A DNA stretch of 64,000 bases, taken from Podaxis mareebaensis (taxonomy: Eukaryota; Basidiomycota; Agaricomycetes; Agaricales; Agaricaceae). The translations under genes were made by a program, and so were the position numbers. Of this stretch, positions 23,911-36,485 are shown piece after piece (within the stretch, counting starts at the first letter, position 1; the number at the start of each line of letters is the position of its first letter). The notes under the pieces were generated by a model that saw nothing but the letters and a program-made list of their open reading frames with translations, did no database searches and was not told where the DNA came from. The stretch covers positions 1 to 64,000 of the forward strand of contig JAEUWP010000125.1 in the NCBI GenBank assembly GCA_018524725.1, given 5' to 3'.

Positions 23911-25509
23911 ATGACGATTAATTCTAATGTATGTAATTATTTTGCGCGAGTAGCAACTCCGTCGACGAGCAATGTACGTAAGGAAATCCAAAAGCCCTCA
24001 CTCGTAAATACCCGTTTTAATTGTCGTGCTCTCTCCAAGCTTAATTCACAGGCCGGTCCATTTCGTTCTCCGAATTCAAATCCGACTCGTCGTGTCACCG
24101 GAAGCAAGACTCATGACGAGTTCTCTGGAAGACCTTCTTACCGTCTCACTTCCAACCATGATTCTATTCCTACTACCCTCCCGCCAGAGGTATCCGCCAA
24201 GTCGCCTAGGGCACCAAGCATCGTCGCTCGCCTCCAGCAAGTTCACGGCTTGACCAAGAAGAAGCTCTACGGGTCAGCTAGCCGCACACCACCCTATACG
24301 CCATTTTTTAAGGATGAACGGGTGGACGGCACTCCTCAGGAGGCATCCCTACAGTCCCTCATCCCGCCTGAGGTTCAAGAATATATCAACCATAATTATC
24401 CTCTGTCAAACTTGGCTGGGAAGGTTCCGGCGAGGTCTAGGGAGGACAGAAGGAGCCGTTCGGCACAACGCAGCGCGACCAGTCCACCACGCGCTTCTAG
24501 GAGGGATGCGAAGAGACTGGTCATTTCTGATCAATCCCTCCGGTCCCCATCGCCCAGCTCCAGCTATTATTCCACTCCACTTCCTCCACTCTCCCCACCT
24601 ACCGGGTGTGACACACCTCTGGCCTTTGAGAAGGCTAAGCGTACCGCTGCGGCGCCACTTGTCATCCCCTACAGTCATCCCCAAGGCTGCCATGCGTCCC
24701 CAGACGGCTTACAGTCGATCTCTAGTGGTGTATCATCTCAACCGCAGTCCTTAGCAAGTTCCCCCTTCTCGCCACATATTATCGATCTACCGACAACCCA
24801 AACGACCGACTTTTCGGATCCCTGCTCCCTGCTTAACGCCTCCCCACTAGGCCTCAGCATGTCCCGGCCATTCGCGGGACCATTAAGCACCGCACCCAAT
24901 ATAGAATACCAACATTCAACCATTCACTCAGCCGTTACAGACTCCTGGACTACAGCTTATACAAACGACATGAACCACGTCCAGCCCAACCTGTACCGGT
25001 GGGGTGAAACCGCAGGCACACCTCAACACCCTTTGAGCGCCTACGTCGAAGGCAGCGGAGGGTCCATGTCTGGTGGAATGGCCCTGGGAGAAGAATGCAT
25101 CTTACCGGAAACAGTTCCTTTCCAAGATACCGGTGCCAATCAAATACCAATGAAGCAGTTTTATACAGACACCGACCGCGTTGGCATTCATTATGGCTAT
25201 TCTCCGCCGTTCTCATCTGTGGCTGATCAGGAGTTGCATCCTACGAATACTACTTTGTCGACGACGATTGGAAGCGATGCTAGTACTGGAGGGGAAAATG
25301 TAATTTCCCAATCGACGGGCCTCGACTGTGCTCCCGCGATTAATCCGGACGCACAGCAACCGAGTACTGGGGTGACGGTGAACCCATATGAGTTTCATCA
25401 TTACTCGTCCAGCAGCCTCTCAGCTATGATTAATCCTTCCTTGGCAACTTTCTCCCTTCAAAGAAGCCCTGGTAATGCGACAGATTGGAGCTCCGAAGAC
25501 CACACTTAA
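23911..25509 (+). CDS. Ser/Pro-rich disordered protein, unknown (532 aa)
   Basis: A long uninterrupted frame with low-complexity Ser, Pro, Thr and Gln composition and no membrane helix. A short conserved-looking segment (APSIVARLQQVHGLTKKKLYG, then TPPYTPFFKDERVDG and IPPEVQEYINHNYPLSNLAG) lies at residues about 95-165; the rest looks intrinsically disordered. A basic, Arg-rich patch follows (SREDRRSRSAQRS). Such architecture fits a transcription or scaffolding role, but I do not recognise the family. It starts only 5 bp after the stop proposed for the vWA gene in the same direction, so it may be the 3' part of that gene joined by an intron I could not place, or a separate gene. Confidence 0.6.
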   Translation: MTINSNVCNYFARVATPSTSNVRKEIQKPSLVNTRFNCRALSKLNSQAGPFRSPNSNPTRRVTGSKTHDEFSGRPSYRLTSNHDSIPTTLPPEVSAKSPRAPSIVARLQQVHGLTKKKLYGSASRTPPYTPFFKDERVDGTPQEASLQSLIPPEVQEYINHNYPLSNLAGKVPARSREDRRSRSAQRSATSPPRASRRDAKRLVISDQSLRSPSPSSSYYSTPLPPLSPPTGCDTPLAFEKAKRTAAAPLVIPYSHPQGCHASPDGLQSISSGVSSQPQSLASSPFSPHIIDLPTTQTTDFSDPCSLLNASPLGLSMSRPFAGPLSTAPNIEYQHSTIHSAVTDSWTTAYTNDMNHVQPNLYRWGETAGTPQHPLSAYVEGSGGSMSGGMALGEECILPETVPFQDTGANQIPMKQFYTDTDRVGIHYGYSPPFSSVADQELHPTNTTLSTTIGSDASTGGENVISQSTGLDCAPAINPDAQQPSTGVTVNPYEFHHYSSSSLSAMINPSLATFSLQRSPGNATDWSSEDHT

Positions 25510-26132
25510 CCTTAACTTGGGCAATTGAAGTAACGTATTAGTGTCTTGTGATTTGCATCGTATCCCATTTCTTTTTGTTTTTAATACTTGAGTCTTTTAT
25601 TCTATAGATGGCCATACATTGCATTTATCAGCCTCGAGGGCGGAGATATGATCCCAGAAATGGGAAATCGTGAAGTAGCGGGGACCACTTTTTCATCAGT
25701 GGCGCTGATCAGGATTTCATATTCCGTTTGGTAAACCTTGAAACAGCGATGTCCTTTTTAGGGCTCCGACATTATTTATGTCTGGCCATCCACCGCCCTC
25801 CGACAAAGTAGTGCTTTTCTAGATTTCCTAGCCTAGTCACTTCTTACACGAGAGTTCACGAATTTGGACGACAATGTGAAACTATTCATCTGGCACGCTA
25901 GCATGACGCGCAAACTGTCACACCAAATATTGATATCAGCTAACCACATCCCTAGTAATCTAACCCGCTAAGTCCGCAATTCCCAAGGTCAATGCCGTCA
26001 GGGCCCCACTCAATACCGTCCCGAAAAGTCTCGCAGAAACCCCTCATTGAATTACCACGCGTGGATGCAGAATACAGTACTGAAGTTCCCCGATCACGAA
26101 CATCTACACATCGGGAATGTATATACAAACGC
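25510..26132. other. Convergent intergenic region
   Basis: This 620 bp lies between two converging stop codons (the disordered protein and Prp46). A T-rich run with ATTTCTTTTTGTTTTTAATA near 25565-25585 could serve 3'-end formation of the plus-strand gene. No gene was seen. Confidence 0.35.
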
Positions 26133-27987
26133 TCATGCAGACTGTTCGGCATAAACCTGCAGAATCCAAATCAGTATCCCAACGGATCACAGAAATCGAT
26201 GGCGAGAATGTGGAGATGAGATAAACACAAACCTTGATCGTTTTATCTGCACACCCAGTAATTAACCTTGTTCCAGTCTGATCAAATGTCGAACAAAAGA
26301 CGCCGGCTTCGGCTTCGAGCGAACCCGGTTGAGGTATATCATCGAGTGTCTGGAATGGTGTGCCAGAATTCCAGTCCCAGAACGTTAATGTGCCGTTGTC
26401 ACCTGCCAGAAGTGGAAAAGGAGAGAACACAGGGTTAGACAGATGTCATTCTTGGGGGATAAGAGGATTTGCGGATATGAAAAGAGTATGGCGTCGAGTG
26501 AGAGAGTGATGGAGATACGGAAACGAAGGAGGGGTATAAGGGTGAAGATGACGCAGGAGGGAAATAATGAGGTATACACGCGGTAGTCCACCGCGAAAAT
26601 CCAACTCCGAAGGCGAAAATAGCGGAAAGGAGAGAAAAAGCAAAGGATACATACCTCCAGAGAAAAATACACCCTCGGAGTTAACGGACAACGTGTTAAT
26701 GATGGCATTGTGGCCACTAAAATTGAACACGAACGAGCCCTCAGGACATTTCCACTTTTTGATATTATTGCCTCCTGCAGAGCCTGAAGCGAAGGTGTAT
26801 TCGGTTGGGTGAATGGCGAGTGAGCGCACGGATTTTTTGTGGTGCGTTAGCGTCACCATCGTTTTTCCGGCTGCGAGATCCCACAATCTAACAGTGATGC
26901 AACGCATTGATTAGTAGACCGGTAAAGTGAGGGAGACGGGACGTACCTTATGGTAGAGTCCATGCTGCCTGTAATGACCTGCGGGTCAGAGTCTTGGCAC
27001 TTGACGTCTGCGACGGTCGCGGTGTGGCCTGTGAGGACGTGGATTTGGGCTTTGGTACGCATATCCCAGACACGAGCAGACGCGTCACGACCGGAGGTTA
27101 CAAGAATATCAAGGGTGGGGTGAAGGGAGAGTGCGTATACGCCGGAAAGATGGCCGTGGTAATGACGAATCACTTTGTTTGCTTCCAAATCCCAACATTT
27201 TACCATCTAACAGCCAGGTTCGAACCAAGTAAGTTAAAATCCTTTCTGGTAAAGCGAAAACATACTTTGTCCTCTCCGCAAGAGAAGATATAAGGATGCC
27301 GTGAGGAAACCGCCAGTCCACGAACGGTCGAGATATGGCCGGTAAGTGACAATTTCAGTTCGCCCGATGCTAGATCCCAAATTTTGATTACGCGGTCACC
27401 GGCACCTGTTGCGAACCATTTGTTGCCTGGTTCCACAGCAACACTGCGTACCCAGCCCAAATGTCCCGAAATAACGCGCATGAGCTTCCATGGAGGATGA
27501 TACGTTGGCTTAATGGTGCGAGTGGTTTTGTGGAGAGTGAGCGCTTGAGATAGTTTAGAATGAGAAGCGAAGGTCGAGGGCTTTTGCTGGGGGGTTTTAT
27601 CGATAGTAGCAATGGCCTTTGATGTTGTTGCGTCTACGGCTGAGGAGATATGAGATGGAAACTCTTGAACATTCGATTTTTGTCAACTCACGTCCTGCTG
27701 TGATCATCTTTCTAGCTTCCTTCGGTCGAGCTGGACCAACGGGTCCCTGTTGTGACAAAAGGGCAGTGGGTAGTTCTCTGTAGTGCTCGTATTCATCCCT
27801 CATCTTGACTGCTACCCGCAGCCGGGCACTAGGTTATGTTGAGTGAACACCGGACCACGAACAGACGCAACACTCACCTTTCTTCTTCATCTCTCAGTCC
27901 AGCGTCTGCCTCGGAGGCGAACATATCCCATGTGCGCTTCGCACTGCGCTTGAAAAGAGGCTCTAGCGAAGGCAGTGTGGCGGTCAT
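26133..27987 (-). CDS. PRP46: Pre-mRNA splicing factor Prp46/PLRG1 (435 aa)
   Basis: Seven exons on the minus strand: 27987-27878, 27828-27692, 27639-27266, 27206-26947, 26887-26655, 26402-26233 and 26156-26133 (1308 nt). A short N-terminal region ([19 protein letters not shown], then [17 protein letters not shown]) is followed by WD40 repeats: [112 protein letters not shown], and a last repeat ending [21 protein letters not shown]1/Prp46 is a core subunit of the Prp19-associated (NineTeen) complex that activates the spliceosome. The 5th intron is long (252 bp) and the last exon is only 24 nt. It shares a 148-bp spacer with the divergent TFIIS gene. Confidence 0.93.
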
Positions 27988-28135
27988 TGTCGTCGTCGGG
28001 GTCGGCGGTGGTGGTGTCGGTATGACAAAGAGGGGGAGGTTGTTTGTGATTGTTGACGTGTTCACCAGTTATCCATTGACTACGACGTACTGGCGAGGGT
28101 CTGAGAGCGTGTAGGACGTATATAGTGAAGTAACG
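27988..28135. promoter_or_regulatory. Shared promoter of PRP46 and TFIIS
   Basis: Only 148 bp separate the two divergent start codons, so the promoters and leaders of a splicing factor and a transcription elongation factor overlap here. No clear TATA box is visible, as is common for fungal housekeeping genes. Confidence 0.6.
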
Positions 28136-29455
28136 ATGACAGACCCAGTAGAACTCAGAAAGCTCGTGAAACAGCTCCAGAGTGCACCCACGCCGACGGT
28201 GAGACCAATATCCCTATGCCAAACCCTTCAAGTTTGTCTTTTGCTCACACATTCTCCTTCAGGACATCATTGGCGTGCTCAGCATCCTCAAAGACCAGCA
28301 GAATGTGACTGAAACTATCCTGCGTGTATGTATATCTGTGCTTTATCTTCTTACTGCCCGAGACTCATTTCAAGTAGGAAACCAAAGCCGGCCTTGCTGT
28401 CGGAAAGTTGCGTTCCCATGCGTCAAAAGAGGTCGCCGACCTCGCCAAGGAGATTGTAAAAAAGTGGAAATCAGCAGTTGAGAAGGCGAAACAGGCCAGC
28501 GGAGGTGGCAGCACACCCAAACCACAGAATGGGAAACCACTCGGTGCGTGGCATATTCCCATCCCCCTCGCAGCGGATGCTCACATTCTACGGCCTGCAG
28601 ATCGCAAGACATCCACAAGCAATGCGAGCACGCCAGTGACGCCTACGGCGACAACGACAAGGCAAGATACTCGTACTGCAAAGTCGGACGGCATCAAGGG
28701 AGGAACAGGTGACGCGACACGCGACAAGTGCATCGAGCTGATTTACGACGCCCTGGCGGGTGACTCTTCCGCCCGTGAGTCAGTTACTACGATACCTGAC
28801 ACTTCATCATGCTAAACAACCTGCCTTAGCCGTCGAACTCGTCCTATCGCGAGCACGCGGCGTCGAAAAATGCGTTTACAATGACAACGGCGGTACTAAT
28901 GCCGCATATAAACAGAAAGTCCGCACCTTGTTTGTAAACCTCAAGGATAAGAACAACCCAGGTCTACGGGAGACGGTCGTTAGCGGAGACCTACCGGTGG
29001 AGAAGTTCACAAAGATGACGAGCCAGGTGCGCCGGTTACGGCATATACACACACCACACAAGCTGAAAGTTTCCGCAGGAAATGGCTTCGGAAGAACGAA
29101 AAGCGGCCGATAACAAGATTAAAGAGGAAAACCTGTTCAAGTCATTGTCTGCTGAGGAGCAGCAGGCAGAAACCGACGCCTTCCAATGCTCACGTTGCAA
29201 GCAACGAAAATGCCGCTATCGTCAAGCCCAAACACGCAGTGCTGATGAGCCTATGACAGTGCGTATTATCATCACCACCCTGTCTTCCCAACACAAGCTC
29301 ACCAAAAACTGCCGTTTCCTTCTCTTCTCCTTAAACCTTTAGACTTTCGTAACGTACGTTTCATTCCGAAGCACACCTTGCCCGTCTGGATTAACCTCCT
29401 TTCCTTGTTCTCGTTTAGCTGCACCGTTTGTGGGAACAGATGGAAGTTCTCCTAG
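28136..29455 (+). CDS. Transcription elongation factor TFIIS (about 296 aa)
   Basis: Exons: 28136-28198, 28263-28325, 28378-28774 (probably split by a 57-bp in-frame intron at 28544-28600), 28830-29026, 29079-29258, 29343-29353 and 29419-29455. Domain I (LW-type helical bundle) covers LRKLVKQLQSAPTPT through ETILRETKAGLAVGKLRSHA. Domain II includes TRDKCIELIYDALAG, AYKQKVRTLFVNLKDKNNPG and EMASEERKAADN. The C-terminal zinc ribbon has CSRCKQRKCRY and CTVCGNRWKFS, with the invariant RSADEP loop whose Asp-Glu pair enters the RNA polymerase II active site to trigger cleavage of backtracked RNA. An 11-nt micro-exon encodes part of TTFVT and lies inside the zinc ribbon. The yeast counterpart is DST1. 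Confidence 0.93.
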
Positions 29456-30637
29456 AATCTTACCTTCCAAGACTTGGATCGCCATGCCCACTTTTTTAGC
29501 CATTCTTCATGCCTTCGCATTTGGTCTCGTAGTCTCCCACCGGACGCACAATCGTTTAATAAGACGTGTCTCATATTTATAGTGTCAGTGTTTTTCGGAC
29601 ACCGAAATGTCAGTTTCTTCGTTTGGCTTTACGATGCTCCCGATAATTATTCCGCCGATACCTGCAGGTGCTAGTGCAAGAACCATGAAATGCAACGGAA
29701 CACTCATAGCCTGAGATGCCGACAAGGCATATTTTCCTCTCAAAACACATTACTTATAGGCTTAGCGGGACGGGGACATCGAGAATCCCGAGAGATTTCC
29801 GTGGGACCATGCAAAATCAAATTGCACGGACCGACAGAAAAACCAAGCCTGGAGAAACACATCACGTGTCACACTCGTCACGCAATTTCGAGGCGCCTGG
29901 TATTTCTATTGTTAGATATTACACTACTCGACCCTGACAAGTTATAGTTCTCCAGCCCGAACAATAATAAAGCATGCCTTCGTGACTGTTGCCCACTCTC
30001 TTTTGGCCCCTGAGGGTGCGACTATTGTTTTGCAACTTCGTTCCAATTCCAGGCCCAGTGTCTTTCGACTCAGGTCCCTGGGTTACGACGACTACATCTT
30101 GCATTCCTGAGACCAGAGGCCCAGCTCCGGAATCTCGCCCCTCTTTTTTGGTCACTGTTACTTAGTGACCTGGTCAATGCACCGCTAAACGGCTCAGCCA
30201 AGCGAGTGGACCAATAGAAACGAACCACCGCATTAACTCAAGGCAAGCCATGCGCTGTGTTTTCTTTTTGGACCCTTCTATTTGGCGCTTTGACGACTAT
30301 TTGGTATACCTGTGGTCTAGTGGACACCGCCTCTTTGACACCGTGAGGTAGACCGGTGATGAAATCAATAATGAAACGGCTTTGATCTTTCACTCTGGGC
30401 GTCTCGTGATTCCTTTGGTGTGCTGGTGGGCACGATGCAACTGCATGTAACACAGCAGTGCTTTGACTCATCCTCCAGGACCCTTTGTTGTGCCGTATAA
30501 AGCCAACTCGATCAATCCACCTGTCCCCTTGCATCTCACTCGTCTCAGATTTGCAGCCCGCGACAGTCATAACTACTCTCGAGTCATACTCCGAGTCGAT
30601 CTATTCAGGCTTCTCATACCCTTCCCTACGCATAGCA
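29456..30637. other. Gene-free region
   Basis: About 1.2 kb between TFIIS and a proline-rich unknown gene. Short frames on both strands lack family signatures or splice-compatible continuation. I saw no RNA gene or transposon end. The right part should hold the promoter of the next gene. Confidence 0.35.
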
Positions 30638-31817
30638 ATGTCCTCGGAACATCCGACCGGTCTTACTCTTTCTCTTGCCGACATGGCATCAGCAGCAACA
30701 CGCTTTTCGCTGACGGAGTCCAATAATTGCCAAAGCCCGCAGCCCCAGGTCACCAACGGCCGCTCGCCCACCTCATCCGGGTCAACATCTAGATCTGATA
30801 TCACTAACGATCATTCTGAGGAAGAAGATAACATGGACAACGATTCTGACGAGGAAACTTCGGAACAGAACGCTACAGACTCCATTTTACAGAGGGCTGG
30901 TGCCCGGTAGGTGTCTTCCTTCCTCTCCCTTAGTAAACCTCGTGCATTGACGGTGTACAATGAATAGCCAATCCCCTTCCACCCCAAGCCATAACTTCAC
31001 AACCACCACCTACCCCTCTTTCATGGATTCTGCCCAGCCTACTCCTCTCGCCCCTTCAACTTCGTCCTCAGCTACGATAACATCACCGACATATCTTGAA
31101 TCACAAAACTTGATGGATCATGTACTCGCTGTGGCATGGATTATCATAGAGTCATACCTAGGGGCCTATGATCAAGTTTATGCTCCTCCACTCAGAGCCC
31201 TTCCTCCGCGTCCCCGATCAACCACCCTCATCGAGTGTCTATTCCGCGAAGAGCCCATTGTGTTCCTCTCCCTAAACGCGCTTGTGGAAAATTACGAGCT
31301 GGAATTCCCAGACATATTCACTCCGCCGCCACCAACGCCACCTAGCTTTCGTCTTACACCTCCAAACTGGACCGAACCTTCACGACGTCCTAATTACATG
31401 CCACCTATCCATGCCACTCCCAACGCAGCACCACCTTCTATCGCGCTGAATCCACCTGCATGGAGAATGGAAATGCAACTCCGGAGTGTGCTCCAGCAGG
31501 TTGGCCAAGTGAACCAAAATAACGCCATGTTGCCTACTCCTCATCCTCCGCCCGTTGTCATTTTGCATCCCACCGTCCCGCCTAATCAGATTCCGGTGCC
31601 ATTGGAGGAACAGTTCCGGAGGGTGCCGAGGCCGCATCGGCCTTTACCTCGGCGAGTAAGATCAGCGGATGGACAACAAGCGGGATCGCAGACAACAGCC
31701 GTTGGGTTTGTGGTGCAGGCAGCAGTGGATGTTGGGTCAGCGATCGTTAGTGGTATGAAGAGATTGAGAGATGGTTTCGATGAAGGAAGAAGTTGGAAGA
31801 GGATGAGGATTGCATGA
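30638..31817 (+). CDS. Proline-rich protein of unknown function (372 aa)
   Basis: Two exons, 30638-30906 and 30968-31817 (1119 nt), joined in phase 2 (donor GTAGGT, acceptor AATAG). The start is the ATG of MSSEHPTG. The N-terminal third is Ser/Thr-rich with an acidic patch (SEEEDNMDNDSDEETSEQ). The centre has one more ordered stretch (MDHVLAVAWIIIESYLGAYD, then TTLIECLFREEPIVFLSLNA). The C-terminal half is proline-rich (FTPPPPTPPSFRLTPP) and basic near the end (RRVPRPHRPLPRRVR and KRLRDGFDEGRSWKRMR), a possible nuclear localisation signal. I do not recognise the family. Confidence 0.65.
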
Positions 31818-33800
31818 AGGCCTTTTTGTGCGTAAATATTTTGCTTAGCTGTTCAAACAGTCTGTTTGTATCCGAGCTCCGGTCTCTTCGCATTTTGTAG
31901 TTCTGACCATTTAGCGTCATTCTGATCCGAGGGATTTTCCGCTATTGTTATAAAGGATACCTCCGTCTCGAAGGTTTCATATGCGAGCTCGGAGACAAAA
32001 GAACTGACAGTCATCAGTGAGCAACGCATCCCATGAGCAGCAAATCCCACTCTCAGGGTCGGGGATAATTGAATCACAAAATCAGCGGTTTCATAGCGAT
32101 AGGCCACACGACAGCCTCGCCAAAGGCTGTTGTGATCAAGCCAATGCGTTCGAAACTCTGGATAACGGATCCGCCTTGATAACGGCTCCTTCGGAGATGT
32201 TTGGTTCCTCACTTTCTATTTTGAGCGAAACTTGGTGTTCTCATCCATCCATCATTCTCGCGTACCTCATGCAACAGGAAGCCCTTTCCCCGCGATGTCA
32301 AGCCAAATAGACCTTCCCCAATGCTGTCAAGTAGGTACCGAAGAAGCGGACATGCCGCTCCTTCTCACTCTGAGTTTGGTGATCTGATCGGCCGCTCATA
32401 CCACTGTCAAGTAGAAGCACTCTCATTGGACGTGTATGAGAACAATTGCCCTCAATCATCGCTGTTATTAATATCACCATGTCCACTAGATGACTTTCTA
32501 TTGCCCGTGTCTATCTAGAATCCCGGGATGTCTTCAGGTGGTTAGAATAATCTAGCTTAAAATGAGTGACGTGGTTCTTTTCCGCATTATCTGCGACCGT
32601 CAATTTGTTGTCGGGATGCGTGTGCCAGTCCGTCCGTGATATTCAGCTACGAGTAGCAGAGGCAACGCTTTCCCCGAGACCAAGCTGGTAAGGCAAAGAG
32701 TCTTCAATGGCACGTTGAGGGTCCTCTGAGAAATTTGAAGGTGGCTTCAAATCGGTCCGATCCAAGTGGAGTCCATGACGTAGAGAATGGGTCCGCGAAA
32801 AACGACGAGAAGCCTCGATGCACAGACACCCAGTGCGTTCTAGATTTGTGGTATTCTTGAAACTATTCCTTGCTGATCACTGAGCTTTCTTGTCTTCATG
32901 CCCAGGAGATGGCTTGGTGGCAATCGTTCTAGGATGACTCTACGAGGGAAGGATTGACGTTTCATAGAGGCCGATTCATTTTAGCCCAGTGGATTTCGGC
33001 GCTGAGCGCCGCTTGAAACTTATGCAGCGGTTTGTACTGAGCCATCTTGATGCCTGATGATCACCTCAACGCCCTGACAATCCCTTATGTTATCTGACAT
33101 CTTAACATTACATGGGATTCCCGTATGGACCTTCCATTCGGTTGCCAAACCAAGCTGGTGCTCTTGTATCATCCTAGAACTCCGGCAAGACCGATCACAC
33201 TCTCCGTCCGCTCATCCTCCCTGTTTCCGAAAACATAGCCCTGATGTCACAGCATGTACACCTAGCCAATCGCGGAAATTACGTAGCAGACAGGCAACTG
33301 GATACCTCTCCCACATGCCGACGATAGCATGCAACTTTCCTATGAGCTCAAGGGCAAACAGGTACTTGGTAACCCGCTTTAGTAGTCTTCATGGTAACAC
33401 ATATAGTCTGCGCGGTGATCATAGACAGCTCCACAATGGGCTAATGTGTTAGTTGGACCTTAATCTTTCACGCAGTTATTATTGGATCAAGCGTTTCGCC
33501 GATAAGTTGAAATTACGGAATTGGACTTAAGAACCTTGATTCCACTTAGTACGCTTCTTTGATGGCGCTGGAATTTTGTGGTCTGAATTGGTGTGGCGCC
33601 TTACTAGGATAAAACGGATGGATGTGATGGATTTTTGCCCCCCTCTGACCCTCCGCTCCTGTTGACTTGTGCCCGTGTGTGCGCGTCTAAAGTTCTTGGG
33701 TCTCGCTATACCCCCGCTTTACGAATCCAACAGTCCTTGTCACTCTTTTTCCTACCTTCGTTATTCTCAGGACTCTTTGGGTGTTGAATTGTTAGAAGAG
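31818..33800. other. Two-kilobase gene-free region
   Basis: No frame here has a recognisable domain, a credible start with splice continuation, or codon-like structure. No terminal repeats or RNA genes were seen. It may contain unannotated non-coding RNA or decayed sequence, but nothing can be supported. Confidence 0.35.
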
Positions 33801-35226
33801 ATGGTGAAAGAGAAGTTCCCAATTGATGCTGCGCAGCTTGTTGGGATGTTCATGGAGAGCGTATTCTATGGGTAAGAACTTATGCTCACCATCCAAGGAG
33901 AAATAGACAACTTAGGCACTCCTTCCACCGCATTTCCCCTGGCGTTTTTGTAATCATTCGAGCAGTGAGTGAACCGGCTTGTCAAGTGGACGACTCACTG
34001 ACAACGTAACATGGCACTAGGAATATTTTTAGTGACATTCTTTGATTGTCTTCGGGTGTTGACCATGTTAGAGGGGAGGTTCAAGCCCTTCGCACATGTT
34101 CACCTCAAGATGGTCTTTGCCGCCATTGCGATGTTTGTGTTTGCATCTCTGGATGTCGCGTTTCACCTACGCCACAACCTCGATGCCTTCACAGCTTATG
34201 AAGGGGACCCAATTCATGAATTCTCTAATGTGTCAAACTGGGTTAACGTGATGAGTATGGGGTGCTATGTGGCGCAGACATTTGTTGGGGACAGTATTCT
34301 GGCGAGTTTCGCCTCTTCTACTTTGCCTTGAACGCTGTGCTAAGCCCTGGAGTAGCTATACAGGTGTTGGATCATCTGGAGCCGGAACTGGTTGATTATC
34401 GTGGTGCCCGCCGTGTTCTGGTTAGGTGGCACTGGTATGTTTTTCTGGTATATGATCTTGACCAACTAAACAAAATACAATCAGTATGCGGGATATTGAC
34501 GATCTATACTGAGGCGACATTGCGCGACAACAATGCTCTGCTTAATGCGTCTAATTTGGTCCCGTTTATCACGAGCATGCTTAGTCTGACCTTGGTCACT
34601 AACCTACTAACAACGTGTAAGTTCCTTTCCCGTCTCTCTTGACGTGAATGTTTGATGGAAGCTTCGAATGTCTGGTAGCCCTAATGGTATACCGTATCCA
34701 AAAAATCAGGAAAAGGCTGAAACACAAGTCCAACTCGACGACCTACACACCCTTGACAAATGTGATGAGGTTGCTGATCGAATCAGGACTATTATATACA
34801 ACATCCGTTGTCGTGCTATTCATCCTTTACATGTCGTCAAATAACGGGCAGTATGGTGTTTCTAATGCTGTAAGTCATTCCAGTTATCTTTGTGCTTCCG
34901 GAGGTTGATCTCGGCTTCACCTAAGGTCGTTCAAATCATCGTAAGTCGCTGAGGTATACGGCTTACCTGAGGGTTACATGACGATGAAACGACAGGGTAT
35001 CACCTTCAATTTGATAATTACTCGTGTAGACCGTGGAGAAGCAACACAACCGGCGTCGCAGAATCTGCATACTGGAGCTACCGTGGCACTGCATACCATC
35101 AGCATACAAACCACAGTCTCTCGCTTTGCTGATCCTATTGATCCGCCTAAGGTCATCATACCGGAAGGAAGTATGGAGACGCAAAGGGACAACAATAGTC
35201 AGAAAGAAGCATGGCATGCATACTAG
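33801..35226 (+). CDS. DUF6534/DUF6533-like seven-helix membrane protein (5' end uncertain)
   Basis: Clear exons: up to 34301, 34356-34434, 34485-34616, 34679-34869, 34926-34940 and 34996-35226. The spliced protein has LVTFFDCLRVL, HLKMVFAAIAMFVFASLDVAFHLRHNLDAF, NWVNVMSMGCYVAQTFVGDSILLYRCWIIWSRNW, TSMLSLTLVTNLL, LMVYRIQKIRKRLK, LLIESGLLYTTSVVVLFILY and IIGITFNLIITRV, the order typical of this mushroom-specific family. A likely first exon (MVKEKFPIDAAQLVGMFMES) ends near 33873, but its phase does not fit the next exon at about 34017, so either the start is the ATG at 34011 or there is a frame lesion. The intron at 34302-34355 appears to be GC-AG. No function is known for the family; the C-terminal tail is polar. 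Confidence 0.75.
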
Positions 35227-35599
35227 ATTTCGTGAGCAAAGAAGTTAGAATAGGAGAAGTAATCAGCAGGACTTGAGTTATAGAGTGAGAAAATTGACTT
35301 TGTTGAACTTCCGAACTGTTGTATATTTGTACTCTGACCGCTCGTTTGTATCACCCCTCGTTTCTGTAATATGTACCTCACTGCCCGTAATCTCACAAAT
35401 CCACCGGTTAAGGCCAACGTCACAACGTCATGGAACATGCCCGGCCGGAGCTGAAAGCCACTTCCCGAGAATTATCCAAATGTGGTAAGACACTCGGAGG
35501 CAGTCCAGGGACGCGGGAGGACTGTAATTGGGCCGGCTCCAGTATCCGCCCGTCTGCACACTTGCCTCATTCTTCTTCAGGACCTTCAGCTCCTCCAGC

Positions 35600-36485
35600 A
35601 TGCCACCAACACCTTCTGCGACGCAACCTATCAATGTTAAGCTTCTTCTCATCGGCAACTCTTCCGTTGGGAAGTCAAGCCTTTTGCTCCGGTTTTCAGA
35701 TGAACAATGGCTCCCTGAAGACGAGAGCAGTGCGACAATTGGAGTCGACTTTCGCGTCCGTTGCGTTTTAGATTAGTATATCGGACGGATTTCTCTAACG
35801 CTTAATACTTTTAGGTCCACAAGATGGAGGTGAAAGGGAAGAGAGTCAAACTAAGTATATGGGTGATTACCATGTTCCCAGCGCACCCCATGAACAAATG
35901 GTGACCTCATTTTTCTAAGGACACTGCGGGCCAAGAACGATTCCGGACTATCACATCATCATACTATCGCGGAGCTCAAGGAATCATACTTGGTACGCCC
36001 ATAAATCTCCTATCAGGCATTCCTCTCTAACACGGGTTCCAGTCTATGACGTCTCGAACCGAGAGACTTTTGATGCCCTACCTCGTTGGTACAGTGAGCT
36101 CGAAACCTACGTCTCCAGTTCCGTTGTCAAGATTCTCGTTGGGAACAAAGTTGACAAAGTTGGCCCAATTTCGCAACCAAACCTGATTCCTTTGCTAATA
36201 CATTATTAGGAATTTTCGCGGCAGGTGCCCACCGCTGAAGGCCAACGATTTGCTGAACGAATGGATTCCCTCTTCATCGAAGCCTCCGCCAAGACAGCGG
36301 TTGGTGTAAAAGAAGTGTTCACTGATGTGGTGGAAAAGATACTCGACACTCCAGAGCTTTGGGACAGCGCTGCGAGAGGCCACAATACGAGTGGCGGCAA
36401 TGGTGGAATGCCTGGGGGAGTTCAGGTCGTGGGTCTTCGTGCCGACAACACTCAGTCCCAAGACGCTGGCAGCTGCGCATGCTGA
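35600..36485 (+). CDS. Rab-family small GTPase, Rab18-like (222 aa)
   Basis: Five exons: 35600-35755, 35815-35862, 35920-35992, 36043-36158 and 36210-36485 (669 nt). All guanine-nucleotide motifs are present: P-loop GNSSVGKSS, switch I TIGVDF, switch [14 protein letters not shown] and EASAK. The segments [23 protein letters not shown] and SLFIEASAK are most like Rab18. The C-terminus ends Cys-Ala-Cys, a double geranylgeranylation site for membrane attachment. Rab18 acts at the ER and lipid droplets in other eukaryotes. Two donors (GTCCGT and GTTGGC) depart from the fungal GTRNGT consensus, but the acceptors and phase are unambiguous. Confidence 0.92.
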